Of a DNA stretch of 64,000 bases, positions 9,860-21,752 are shown piece by piece. The stretch comes from Amorphophallus konjac. Taxonomy: Eukaryota > Streptophyta > Magnoliopsida > Alismatales > Araceae. The stretch is from NCBI GenBank assembly GCA_022559845.1, contig CM040128.1:175266413-175330412 (forward strand), in the 5' to 3' direction. The notes beneath the pieces are model-generated. The model did no database searches, had not been told where the DNA came from, and saw only the letters and a list, made by a program, of their open reading frames with translations. Both the position numbers and the translations under genes were made by a program. The stretch's first letter is position 1. Each line of letters opens with the position of its first letter.

Positions 9860-12599
9860 TCAACCTCGCGTCCTTAGCCGGGGACTGCTCTTCATCCTCT
9901 CAAGGTGGCTCGGGCACACCCTCTTGTTGGCGATGGTACCCTGCTTGCTTAGTATTGCCTCCGTGTGCACACGTCGGACTCTCAAGCTGATATGAGGAGG
10001 CTCTCCGAGGGTGTCACTCATAAAGGTGAGGGTAGGCTCAAACTGCTCACTGGGATCCACCGCGGTGCCCTTAGGGGGTGCTAGATCTGCCACGTAAAAG
10101 TGAGGTATATCCTAAGATCCCATCGGTAAATCCAACCCGTAAGCCAGGTTGCCAAAGCCACTCGGAACATGGAAGGTCCAAGTCCTCGTGCCCTCGATTT
10201 GGAGGTGACCGTAAGATAGAGCCATTCCAAAGCCACCATCGTAGGGTTTCCTACTTGGAATCCAAAGTGGCACTCGTGAGTTTTTGCCCGCTCATTATGA
10301 ACCTCACCGCTCGTTGTGGTTTGCTTGCTTAAATGCTCATGCCAAGTACTATGATGCGGTGTGAGTGGGAGATGCATGATATGCAAAGGGGGGCCAGGAC
10401 AACCATACGTAGACCAATCATGCAGTGATGCCATGGAGACTTTGAAGGGTGTGGGAGGGCCGGGGCATCCATAGGTGTCCCTCTCATGCGTGGGTGTGAT
10501 GAGTGCCGGAGGATCCGGACATCCATGAATGATCCTAACATGCTTAAGACTCATGATGAATGAAGGTGGACCATTACATCCGAATATGGACCTCTCATGT
10601 TTCCGACTTAACATGTGGGTGATATGAATGAATGTACCCGACTTATGAATCATGCCAAGTGGTTTGAGGTACCAAGTCACATATTTTCCTAACCCGAAAA
10701 TGACTTTGATGTGTTGGGGTATGGTTTGGCATTGGAGTTTCCATTCAAAAGGGTCGAAGGGGTCAAGGAAGGTGGACATCATGGGGAGAGGCACCTCCTT
10801 GTTCCTTAGGTGTAGATCTTCCTTGGTCATAGCTACCCTTGTGTCGCCTGGGACTTGGGAGAGGTGGGCTTGGTCCAACATGGTGGGTGAGGGTAGGAAG
10901 GAGTGGGTGATAAGTGATGTGGGTGGATCACATGGGTTCCCGGGTTCCCATTGGGAGGGGTCAAAAGGATCAACATAAGTGTACCCGGGGGAAAGGAGCT
11001 CTAAGTTCTTCTCAACATCCTCAAGGTCCTCATAATATGGTGTTGGATCATCCTCCTCTAATGAAATGATTGGGCCGAAGTTCTTAGTGGGTGGATCGGC
11101 TATGAAGGGAGGTTTTGGCTTTCTACCCGATATAATAAACTCCAAATTGAGGAGAAGGTCGGGCTCATCAGGTGTAGGGAGGAATAGGAGGAGGTCGCTA
11201 GTGTAGCAACCAATGGTGCAAACCGAGGTGATAGACCTGACACAAAGGTGTAGGAGGTCAAGGCTCCTAGATTGGTGGGCCATGGGGGTCAACAAACCGG
11301 TCAACTCAAATTGCCAAGCTATGCCCTTGAGAAGGTCCCCTAGTGTCTCCACTTGATAAGATGATTGATGGTGGTGCGATAGGAGTTGAAGGGCACTATG
11401 GGGAGGTGTCGCTCCAAGGGAGGGTAGACCATGATCGGGTGAGCTAGGCTCTCTTTTAACCATCTAGCCAATGACCCAATTATGATGAGTTCACTACCTA
11501 CTAGGGGAGAGGGCATAGAGTGAAGATGCAAGGCTTTGTCCTCATCTTGGGCATGTGTTTCTTTCAAAGTGGGGGTTGGATTCGGGGTGTTCACCACTAT
11601 GGGGTAGGGTGTCAGGATTATGGGTTCTTCTACCAAGGTGGTGGGTAGGTACTTTGTGGGTGGGGTGATGATGATCGGCACATGGTGCATCCGGGGTGGT
11701 GAACGAGGTCGGACTTGGATTGAGGTTGGAAGTGGAAGTAGTGGTGGCCTAGGTTGGGGTAATATTGGGGTTGGAAGAGGAAGGTGGGGTGGGTGCGGAG
11801 GCTTGGTTTGATTTGTTTTGGGGGGTGGGTCCCTTTTAGGGGGCGATGGAGGGGTAGTGGTGGGGGCCAAGGGGTTTTGTAAGGTATGGGTTTGGTGAGG
11901 GATTTTGGGTTGGAGGGTGGTGGCCATCATGGGCTTCGATGGAGGGGTGGACATAGGGTCCAATTGAGTATGTGGACATATGGTTGTGGTGAGGACTTGG
12001 AGGTAGGGTGTAGATGTGGTGGTTGGGGAAGGAGAGGTGGAAAATGGTGGGGAATGTATGATTAGGGTCTTGGGTTGGCCAAGGGGAAATGAAGGAGTTG
12101 AAATGCTCTTTGGGCTTCGGTGTTTGGAATGGGAGAGGAAAATATATCTAGCCCTAAGTTGTTCCTTCATGTCCCCCCATGTTGTGAGGGGAGCTTCCCT
12201 TCTAATTATTCTTAAGCCTTCAAATTTCAACCAATGTGTTTGGGCCCGTTTGGTAAGTTACAATTTCGCAAATCAGACTTTCTCATCCTCGGTCATGGGA
12301 TACCAAGTGAAGTAATGGTCCATCGAGACTTCCCAATCTAAATAGTCACTAGGTTGAGTTCCATCAAAGATAGGAGGTGGGGGAGGAGCCCTACTATCAT
12401 GCGCCCATGGGGTGGGCCCATTTTCTCCTATTTGGTCGAGTCGACCCGATAGGTTATCAAGCTGCTCATTGGCATGGGTCAAGGCCTTCATGAGGTAGTT
12501 GACATGGCCAGGGAGGTCATGTGTGTTAGTGGTAGGCATCCCTTGGGGGTTTGGACTTATGGAGAGGGCCGATGGGTAAGGTCGGTAAGAGGTGGTCAT
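9860..12599 (-). pseudogene. N1 Gag-GCPGPP-chromodomain ORF, broken
   Basis: The start at 12599 gives MTTSYRP..., and N3's protein also begins MTTSY. A Gag-like segment follows (FDGTQPSDYLDWEVSMDHYF). Two in-frame stops (12273-12275 and 12258-12260) interrupt it. Next come a long proline/threonine-rich spacer, a frameshift near 11350, and a region with DPFDP motifs and SITSVCTIG. Four FGCxGPP/YGCPGPP repeats lie between 10387 and 10585. The integrase C-terminal part is degraded by further frameshifts, and only traces of the chromodomain remain (9860-10093). Protease active site, RT, RNase H and integrase core are absent. The unit is dead but collinear with the open N3 frame. Confidence 0.8.
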
Positions 12600-12681
12600 G
12601 CTAGGGACAAAAGAGATGCCACCGAGGACCCTAAATGCATACACACGCCCTAGGACCAACTTGATAGAGATAAGTTGTGAA

Positions 12682-12696
12682 CTTGCTCTGATACCA
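12682..12696 (-). promoter_or_regulatory. N1 primer binding site (tRNA-iMet)
   Basis: The minus strand reads TGGTATCAGAGCAAG, three bases inside the 5' LTR, complementary to the 3' end of initiator-Met tRNA. Confidence 0.85.
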
Positions 12697-12699
12697 ATT

Positions 12700-14456
12700 T
12701 GATGTGACACAACCTATGACCTAAATTGCAAGCAACACAACAATTTGGCAATGTCAGACAAGCGGACTCACTCGCGTTGGCACACGCGGGTCTGTAGGTG
12801 GATCGGCGATGGGGTGAGGGTCTGAGGTTGAACAGGAGGTTTCCAAGGGTGCGAATGGCTTGGGGAGGACCCCTATGGGTCAGGGGTTGCCCAAATTCAC
12901 GGGCGGTCAGCACGCCGAAGGCTTGGGTTGAATGATCACTCTCACAACTCATCCGCGGTAGCCACACAATTAAACGATAATTTGGGTTCGGGCACTCTCT
13001 TAACGCCGACGGCACTAAAATGCAATACTAATTAAGCAAAGGAATCCAGCAAAGAGGAGTGTTTAGTGGCTCACCTGATCGGTGTGAAGACACCGACCCC
13101 GGCCGGAGACGAGGGCGAGCGAGGAAGCGTGGGCTTACCCGCACGTCGCGCCGGAGAAGCTTCAACCTAAAATTTCAGATTACATGCAATACACCCCTTG
13201 CAAGGGGGTTGGACTAGGGGTGGGGGTTCAAATTACAACCAAAATATTCCTCCACACAGGGAGGGGCCTTCAGCCGGCCAAGCGGGGAGGGGAGAAATGG
13301 GGAAAGTATGCCGAATGAAGACCGAGATCGGTTCAGTCTTCTCTTTGCGAGTGCTGACAGTCGGTTGAATATATTGCTGCTGTGACTTCCCCTGAATTTT
13401 GTTGGGGACGAAACCATTGGAGAATCTTTGTATCTGGAATAGGGTGACTTCAGAATTTTGTAAATTTCTTCAGGCACCGCTGCTGGTCGGGGTGGGGGCT
13501 TGAACAGGGTGGCAGACCCTCAGATCTGACAGTTTTAGGTTCCCAACAGTAGGAAGAAGATGGTGCCACGACCGCTCCCAAGCTCAGAATCAGGTACCGC
13601 TGGAGTCGTTGGAACCGTTGATGAGTCCTCTTCGAAGCAAGACTGACGGGGATGCCATCTAATGTCAGGGTCGACCGGTGGGCACTGAACACTGAGGAGG
13701 GGTTGGTGCAGACTGAGTGGTGGTAGATCCGAGCGCCTGGAGGAAGAACTTAATAACTCTTGCGAACGGATGCCGATTGGAGTTCCGCCTCTTGATTCTG
13801 AAAGTAGACAGGTCTAAGAAGATCTTTGCAGAAGAACTTTTGTCCTGATTCATGCTGGATTTGTCGTGGCAGAGCTTCCAATCACGTTCAGGTGCTCTGT
13901 TAGGACAGCTTCGCGCAGTCGAGGGAGAACGGCTCTCTCTGGCAGCTCGGTGCTCGGACGATAACGAAACCACCGCCATTCCGAAGAAGATAGGCAGACG
14001 CTTCCGTGGGTTCCTCTTGGGCCTTTAGATTCGTGGGGAGGTTGTCGGGGTGGCCGCTGCTAGCAGGTGATCCTCTGCAGGTCGCCAGTCTAGATGGTGG
14101 AAGGTGGGGGTGATGGAGAAGAACAATGGGAGAGTGGAGGACATGAGAGAGAGGGGGGGGCGACCTAGGGCTGTGGAGGGAAGAGGGATTTTGAAATTCA
14201 AAGGCCTAGGGAGGTGGAGGGGTGCTTGGGGTAGTGGGAAGGGTGCTTGGGAAAGTGGGAGGGGTAGTTGGGGGTTGGGTGGTGAGGAGAGGATTGGTGG
14301 AGGGGGTCTTGGGAAGGGGGGAGTATTGATGAGGGTTGTGGGGACTGGGAAGAGGCTTTAATGGGGTAGGTGGGGAGTGGAGGTGGTTGGGAAGGGAGGA
14401 GAGAGAAAAATTTCAAAATTGGGTGGGGAGGAGAGAGAATGGGGTTCGCCCCCTTT

Positions 14457-14489
<33 letters not shown>

Positions 14490-14926
14490 GGGAATCCACC
14501 CCTTAGAGAGAGAGAGAGATTCTCACAATTGTAGTGGAATTTCAAATTTTCTTTCAATCATTCATTAGTTCAAAATGAGGGGAATGGGGTCCTATATATA
14601 GACAACCCACATTTTACAAAAAGTCCCTGACATTTGACTCAATGACGAATAACCGAGGAAGGTGGGGGGGGGGGCGCCCATGGGCCAGCCCAATGAATTG
14701 GGCCCAATAACAACCTAATCAATCCTAATGACACTCAAACTTAGGTAGATGACTCAATGACCTAGGTACTTGACTCAAATAAAAGGAAAATCACAATGAC
14801 ATGACTCAAATAAAATATGAAAATTACATGACTCGATTCAGAAAAATATGACGGACACAATGGAGCTATGCCGACGAGCAATCAAAGCTGTGGAAAAAAT
14901 GTGAAGGGCGAGAGATGCCCCCATCA
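12700..14926 (-). repeat. N1 5' LTR
   Basis: It aligns end to end with 7543-9763, with scattered substitutions and small indels. The TATA box is at 14593-14600. A G-rich plus-strand tract spans 14150-14450, with (GA)n at 14457-14518. Confidence 0.88.
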
Positions 14927-14931
14927 CAAAA
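14927..14931. repeat. Target-site duplication of N1 (right), caaaa
   Basis: It directly follows the N1 5' LTR terminus catca and matches 7538-7542. Confidence 0.9.
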
Positions 14932-14937
14932 CCAATG

Positions 14938-15930
14938 TACAGACTTGCTGTGCCTGCAGCAGACGACACCAGTGTACAGACTTGCTAGGCTTACGCATGG
15001 ACTAAGTCTGTATAGACTTGATCATGCAAACGACGACACCACTGTACAGACTTGAATGCTCGAAGCACACGATGTATAGACTTGAAAGACGATGCATGAG
15101 ACGATGCATGCACAGACTTGGTCTTACAATGTATAGACTTGAAAGTATGCACAGAGACGCTAAGTAAGACGGTGGTGAACAGACTTAGTCTCAAGATGAT
15201 GCAATGTATAGACTTTGATAAATGAATGTATAGACTTGATAAACGAATGTATAGACTTGATAAAGCTTCAAAGCAACCATGTGCAGACTTTAAAGTGAAG
15301 AATGTATAGACTTGATAAAGCTTCAAAGCAAGGATGTGCAGACTTTAAAGTGAAGAATGTATAGACTTGATAAATGCGGGGGACGTTGTACAGACTTGCC
15401 AGAGTATGGACTTGGTGAGCATGCAGCACCCAATGTACAGACTTGTGTGGACTTGTGCAAAGACAATGTACAGACTTAGTCATGCGTGCAGCAAAGACAA
15501 TGTACAAACTTAGTCATGTGTGCACAATGGCTTGCAACGAATAATGTACTGACTATGCCATGCTCACAGTTAATGCATGTACAGACTTGTATGAAGAACA
15601 GGCTGTACAGACTTCAGACTCAGCTGCGAGCTGAGCTAAAGAATGTATAGACTTGCTCAGCTATCAGCTAATGGATGTACAGACTTAATGAGATGATGCA
15701 CGCATGCACAATGAAGTGTGTACAGACTTCATGTGTGTGCTGAACAAATAATGTATAGACTTTAAGTGCAATGCAAAGGCTGTACTGACTTCGTGTGTGT
15801 GCTGAACAAACAATGTATAGACTTGGGTGTGTGTGTGCATGCCAGAAGTAATGTATAGACTTGCTGAATTCACGAACATGCTATCAACCAGTGTGCAGTG
15901 CAGACTCTGCATGCAGTGCACTGACTATAT
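14938..15930 (-). repeat. Alpha U3 reiterated CAAGTCTRTACAT motif (distal part)
   Basis: More than thirty copies or near copies of ATGTAYAGACTTG (plus-strand reading) occur, typically 25-45 bp apart. Together with 7084-7526 the LTR carries over forty. Local higher-order repeats appear at 15210-15370, where a unit ending in gataaa is repeated. Confidence 0.88.
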
Positions 15931-16207
15931 GCTCAATGCAATCGTGCTATGGCATGCTGCTACTGTTAATGCACCAAGGTCATATGACAGATGAACACAT
16001 AAAGCAAATGAAGCATAGACCTTAAACCATGATGAACAGAATGCTTCAAGGCTTTTTCCAGAGCAATCATCATCAGTAATGTTCATTTGATTAAACACAA
16101 CAGCAAGTCAAATGTTCATTTGATTAAACACAACAGCAAGTCATTAATACCATTATCAAAGAATGACTTATGAATATTGACATCATCAAAACCATAGAGA
16201 CACAACA

Positions 16208-16222
16208 ATCTCCCCCTTTTTG
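16208..16222 (-). promoter_or_regulatory. Alpha polypurine tract
   Basis: The minus strand reads CAAAAAGGGGGAGAT directly before the LTR start TGTTGTG. This is the usual form of a SIRE/Maximus-type copia PPT. Confidence 0.85.
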
Positions 16223-18552
16223 ATGATGGCAATATTATGAGTCATTGCATTAATACAATTGTGAGTCTCAAGAAATCAAAGTACCCCATATGCTCGAATG
16301 CACAAGTTTTTCAAACTCCTCCCCCAATGACTCAGAAAAACTTCTCCCCCTTTGCCAACAGCAAAAAAAAGGAGGTTGATCAGGAAAGCAAATTAAGAAA
16401 CATGGAGAGGTATGAATGCAGAGATGCAGATGCAACAAGATCTCCCCATAAATGTATGAATGCAAGCACACAATTCTCCCTCTTTAAAAATTTCTATGCA
16501 GCATGATTCATATGACAAGGAAGCTCCCCCTGAATAAATGGAATCTTATGAGATGGATGAGAAGGAGACCATAGTGACAATTGAGGACAAGTTCTGGTCA
16601 TGATGAATCAAGGACAGTGAGGAAAATAATTTCAACTAAGCTCCAAACACAAGGAATTCAACAATATTTTCAAGGAGATACCAATCTCATAAATCCAAAA
16701 CATAAATTTTCAAAGTCTTCCATTATAAGGGCTTATGAATGAACTTTATTGATCAACATGGTTTAAACATGATGTATGCAAAGTTTATCAATAAAATTCT
16801 GTATTTATATCTAAAATCACGGTTTAATAAAAATGAACCAAGCCCTCATATTTATATCTTGATTAGCTTCCCTTTCTCTTACACAATCAAATTTAATGAC
16901 TTCATTCGGAATTACATTCACTAGTATTGAGATCAAGCAGTTATGAAGTCATGTGATTTTATCTAGGGTTATAGCAATATGATTTTTGCATCAATATTCA
17001 AGTATTGCAATTTGTTCAACAAATTTTCATGCTACGAATTTTACGAGCACTCTAGTTCAGTGCACACCTTGTAACTAGAGGATATACGTTGATCAAACGC
17101 CAATATCCCTAAGCACTTAGTGTGACTAACAGTCATGCTTTATATTAACAGAGTTAACATTTACACCTCATGACATACCTCAACTCATTTCTTGATGAGT
17201 GAGATGTATTTCTCAGTGTGCATGCCATTGCTCTGCCAGATTATCAACCATTCTTAAGCAGAGTTAACAATGGCACCTCATGACACAGTCCTCTAGACTT
17301 TTTGGTCAATGGATATGGTTTCTCAGTGACCAAAATCATTACTCTGACAGAATTTACCCTTTAGACATTTCTGAAAACTCATTTGCTTCAAATCAATACT
17401 AATTTCATGTACTTAACCAAATAAAGCCATGTATTCAATAGTACAGATTTCAGAAGTTTTTACAAGACACAGCATGAAACAATTGGTTAAAGTTTATTAA
17501 ACATGATTCAGATATTTTTAAGAGATTTTAAAGACAAACTTAATGGATACATTAAACTTAAACCACCTGAGTTATTTCAGGCATTCATAAAATCGTATAA
17601 TAGAAGATTCCTAGTTCAAGTGTTTTCAGATTTATGATCGAGACAAGCCCCATTGAAATCTTCATGAATGACTGATAGAAGAGATTCGGCAAGAATAAGT
17701 GATTTTGAAGCCCAATGTTTTCTGATATGATCAAGGTTTATCAATAGAATCAATAAAGTGGATATGCACACCAAGCAAGATAACAGGAGGTCTGGCATGT
17801 TTCAGGATTTTCAAAGATAACATGCAATGAATTCTGACAAGTGTATGCATTTGACAATCTGCATGCAATGCATTGACTCCCCCTGACCATATGCATTCAA
17901 TCAATCTTTTTGGCATTTTCAATGTAATGAAATGCAATGCAATTAACTACATGTATGCAAAGACATGCAAAGACTTCAACAAACTCCCCCTGAAAACATG
18001 CAATGATGTTCAAACACTATAATCTGAATTCATAAAATAATGTATTCATTTTGGAATATGTGTGCAGGTCTAACTAAGATATTATGCAACTTGACCCATG
18101 GTACTTGGCGGAGGACTTGGTCCAAGGACCACCTCACACATGGTAATAGCATCCAAACATACTCCATCTGCCCCTCAGCACTGTTCCATTTAATATACCA
18201 TGATGGTCATCCTTGACAATGCAGTCCCAATGCAGTTCTATATGTAGTCAGTCACTTCTTTTTGGAATTTTCAAAAAGTGATATGCAATGCAGTCCACTA
18301 TATGTATGCATATGCAATTTCAGACAATCATCAATATGCAAATCATGTATGAGGAGAGTTCAGAGAATTCAAATCTGACAATGCTGAACATGAAGGGATG
18401 TGCAAAAACAGATTTAACATGTTATGCAGTAAATCTAAGAATAGGAAGTGTAAAGAATTTACCTGAAAAGTTCAGAAAGGGGTTTTCTTTTGAGTGCCTT
18501 GGTTTATTTCCCCAACTTATTCTCACGCCAAGACACTCCTGCAAAACAAAGT
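16223..18552 (-). other. Alpha non-coding internal region in place of pol
   Basis: About 2.3 kb of AT-rich sequence lies between the gag stop and the PPT. No protease, integrase or RT similarity was found in any frame. Extra PPT-like purine tracts (minus-strand GGGGGAG) occur at 16344-16350, 16524-16530, 17877-17883 and 17984-17990. Repeated atgcaatg-type words occur at 17820-18310. Confidence 0.7.
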
Positions 18553-20916
18553 TTATTTTGCACAAACAGGTGCCCAAGCAGTCTTGGGTCCTGAAATGAT
18601 AGTGATCCCCTTGAATGGCACTCTTAACTTTTTCTGGGCAAATAGATCATCAGTTTTCATTACCGAGCAATTATTCATAGAATGCCCAAAGCCACCACAA
18701 TAACGACATGAAACAACAGATTTCAGATTTGATTTATGCACATTCTTATTAACATGAATTCTATGTGCATATGCATGAAATTTTTTATTAATAGAATTAA
18801 AATTATGTTTACCAAAACCAGTCTGGCTTTGGTATCCTGCCAGCCAACAGGTTGCAGCCATGTGACCTGGCTTTCCACATTCAAAACATAGAGAAGAATT
18901 CATTCTGTTAAAATTCTCAAAAAATGCATGTCTTTTTGCAGGGATTTTAGCAGGTTTGAAATTCACATTCCTACCCTGGAAATGCCAACAGTCCTTGACT
19001 GTATGGCCATGCTTTCTACAGTGAGAGCATTTGAGAGAATTTCTTCTGAACGAGCCTGACCAATATTCAGTGGCCTTATAACCAGTCTTGTTACAGTTAA
19101 AACAAGTGATGTGCTGGTTCATTGAAACAAATTTGTTCTTATTAAAACCATATTGGCTTGTAGGGAATTTAGCATGATATGAATGATATGTTTTCTTACC
19201 ACTTGCAAACCAGCATTGTGTAATTGTGTGTCCTAATTTGCCACAGTGAAAACATTCAATTTTCTTTTTCTGAGATGAAGGATTTTTATCATGAAATTTC
19301 CTAGTATTCATATCATCCTTCTCCATCAATTTACACTCATACATCAGATGTCCAAATTTATGACAATAGTGGCATGACATTTTCTTTTTGTATGCATGTG
19401 TGTGTGTGTTTAAGTCATGTGTCACATGCACAGCATCAACATGATTGTTTCTTTGCTTATTCTTCACATGAACATATTTTTTCACTTTTTCATTTTGTTT
19501 CTGAATGATAGTTTGTTTCTACATTTTCTGAACAATGGGCTGTTTATCTTTTGAGGTGGTGGCTACATTTGATGAAGTGACAAACGATGTCATTACCTTG
19601 TTTTTGAGAGCCTTTTTATTGACATTGTTGTAGCCTAACCCTTCCTTTTGAGTATTCACCTTAACTCCTAGCAGCCTGTCCAGATTTTCTTGTCCATCAA
19701 CAAACTTTGACAGAGAGTTCCTCAAGTCTTGGATTTCATATTCTAAAGAGGCAATGTGTAACTCATAACTGGCAATCTCTTGCTCACTGCAATTCACACA
19801 TTCACTTAGCACCTTGTTAGCAGTTTTATATTTCTCAACTTCATGTTCCAGATTGCTAAGTTTATCAGGATCTTCAACGTAAACAGTTTTTCCTCTTTCT
19901 AAGGCTAGAAGTCTCTCAGACATAGTGGAGTTCAGCTGTTTTAACTTATCACTTTCTTTAACCAGAGTATCATTTTGAATTAACTCATCAAGAAGAATCT
20001 GGTCATCTTGAGATACTTTTGGATTATTTGGAGTTTCATACTCCCTTTGCAAGTTTTCAATGTTTTTCTGCAACTCCATGTTTACAGATTTGATGGCGTC
20101 AAATTTTTCAATCAGCAACGTGTTCTCCTTTTTAAGTTTCTCTAAACTTTCTTCATTTTCTTTGGAGAACTTTCTGAGAGAGTCATTCTCACTTTTCAGC
20201 TTGTTTAAATCAGACTTAACACATTCAAAATCTTTCAGCAAATCCTTACTCTGAACAGAATCATAACAAGTTAGGCTAAGCTTCTTCTCAAGTTCAGAGA
20301 TTTCTTTTACATGATCTTGATTCTCAATTTTCAGCAACAAAATTTATTTTTTCAACATTTGAATATCAGACATAAAAGCATCATGAACATTTTTCAGTTC
20401 AGCACAATTTTTACAATCAGAATTCAAACTGTCTGACCTACTACTCTTCTTCAATTTTTTATATTGTTTTCATAACTGATCATAAGACTCTTGCAATTCA
20501 TCATAAGCAGCAATCCAATCGCCTAGGGTATAATTATCAAAAGTGTTTACCTCACCATCATCCTGTTCTTCTTCTTGTTTGCTGCTTTGTCCACTTCCTC
20601 GAGCCATCATGCAGCTCGTTTGATTTTCTTTCCCGGCTTTCTTTATCATCTCCAATATATCCCTTGCAGATCTGCAACCAAGGAAACACGAATGAAGAGC
20701 TCGATTCGTCGCGGCCTTCATTAACTCCAGTGCTTTCTGATTTTCTACACACATAGATCGATGCTTATTAGTCTATTTGGACTAATCTTTTGGTAGTCTA
20801 TGTGGACCATGTGAAATCACTTTCCACAGGTCTGGATCAACAGATTTAACATGAGCACGGAAAGCACTGTGCCACTGGTTGAAATCAGAACCACCAAAGA
20901 CGGGTGGATGAGTCAT
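18553..20916 (-). pseudogene. Alpha gag (copia/SIRE type) with six zinc knuckles, broken
   Basis: The start at 20916 gives a typical copia Gag N-terminus (THPPVFGGSDFNQWHSAF). A partial capsid segment with CRSARDILEM follows, then a long coiled coil (about 19520-20340) and a nucleocapsid-like region. That region has six CX2CX4HX4C knuckles starting near 19374, 19254, 19104, 19029, 18888 and 18708; the third has lost its His and last Cys. One frame runs throughout, broken only by stops at 20782, 20773, 20470, 20344 and 19519; three of the five are TAG. Much of the capsid domain after the first helices is missing. The frame ends in a stop at 18553 just after a WAPVCAK motif, where protease would normally follow. 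It is not translatable as it stands. Confidence 0.85.
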
Positions 20917-21038
20917 TGAAACAGATAGCAAATAGATTCAACGCACAAAGCAATCGATAAGAATGCACCAAAAGCAAAATAACACCGAAGACTATAGGGT
21001 CGGATCTGCAGGTCGTTGGACCTACTATGCAGACACCC

Positions 21039-21050
21039 GCTCTGATACCA
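21039..21050 (-). promoter_or_regulatory. Alpha primer binding site (tRNA-iMet)
   Basis: The minus strand reads TGGTATCAGAGC, two bases from the 5' LTR terminus. Confidence 0.88.
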
Positions 21051-21447
21051 AATGATAGAATCGGTGCGATGGATACAGAGGGGGGGTGAATGTATCCCTC
21101 TTCAAAATTGCCCAAATTAAAACCTTAGAACACTCAGAGATGTGAAATGAAAGCAAGTTCAGTTCTACCGAGACTGAAATAAGGAAGTGTTCAACTAAAC
21201 AGTAACTGCGCAATCAAACAGCTCAATGAGAATTTCTTTCGAAGACTTAACTTGCACAATCAGTGAACTTACTTCGGTACTAAACCGAACTCAAGCATTC
21301 ATCAACTGTGAATGAAAAGCAATTAAATCGTGATCCTAACCATGCATCTAGCGGAAGCAAATGAACAATCAAGCCACACCGTACACAAGACCAAACCACT
21401 GCATAATGGATTTTTTAGGTGGTTCGGTCCACAGACCTACATCCACC

Positions 21448-21752
21448 CCTCACTCCAAACTAGAGTGAGGCTTCCACTAGCAACAGCTAGAACAGCAGAC
21501 TCAGTCTGCAAATAAATGCTGCCAAACAGCTTGACCAGGGGAACAACCTTCCCTCTTCCTCCAAACCAGAGGGAACCCACAAGTGACACCCAGCCACTTG
21601 CAACCGGAGGACCAATCCTCCCTTCCTCCAAACCGGAGGGGAACCCAGAGACCCAAGTCTCCCTTCCTCTGAAACCCAGAGGGCAACCGCTAGTGACACC
21701 AGTCACTAGCAACCGGAGACTCCAAGTCTCCCTTCTCCTGAATCAACAGGAG
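21448..21752 (-). other. Hairpin array in the alpha 5' LTR leader
   Basis: It has the same series of stems as 6248-6620 but is about 70 bp shorter. A unit containing the first CTAGTGAC/GTCACTAG and AGAGAC/GTCTCT hairpins is missing between two similar CCTC..GAGG hairpins. Confidence 0.8.

Larger units (their letters stand above)
7543..14926 (-). mobile_element. N1: non-autonomous Ty3/gypsy element with GCPGPP ORF
   Basis: It has two similar LTRs (2221 and 2227 bp), flanking caaaa duplications, and a PBS (TGGTATCAGAGCAAG, minus strand, 12682-12696) three bases inside the 5' LTR. The internal part is only 2936 bp and holds a single decayed gene without RT, RNase H or integrase core. The LTR ends (TGATGGGGGCATC...GTCACATCA) match those of N3, so N1 and N3 are one family. 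It inserted into the alpha 3' LTR and is therefore younger than alpha. Confidence 0.9.
5850..16207 (-). repeat. Alpha 3' LTR, split by N1
   Basis: The LTR consists of 5850-7542 plus 14932-16207, about 2969 bp once N1 and one caaaa copy are removed. In sense order it holds a motif-rich U3 (16207 to 7084), a TATA box (6962-6971), a purine-rich leader, a hairpin array (6620 to 6248) and the terminus at 5850. The uninterrupted equivalent around 22700 reads straight through gacaaaacc, which shows the empty site. Confidence 0.9.

Noticed and set aside
14938..15930. Regularly spaced short repeats resembling a CRISPR array
   Set aside because: Unit length is 12-13 bp, spacing varies from about 15 to 60 bp, units vary, no cas genes are nearby, and the array lies inside a plant LTR.
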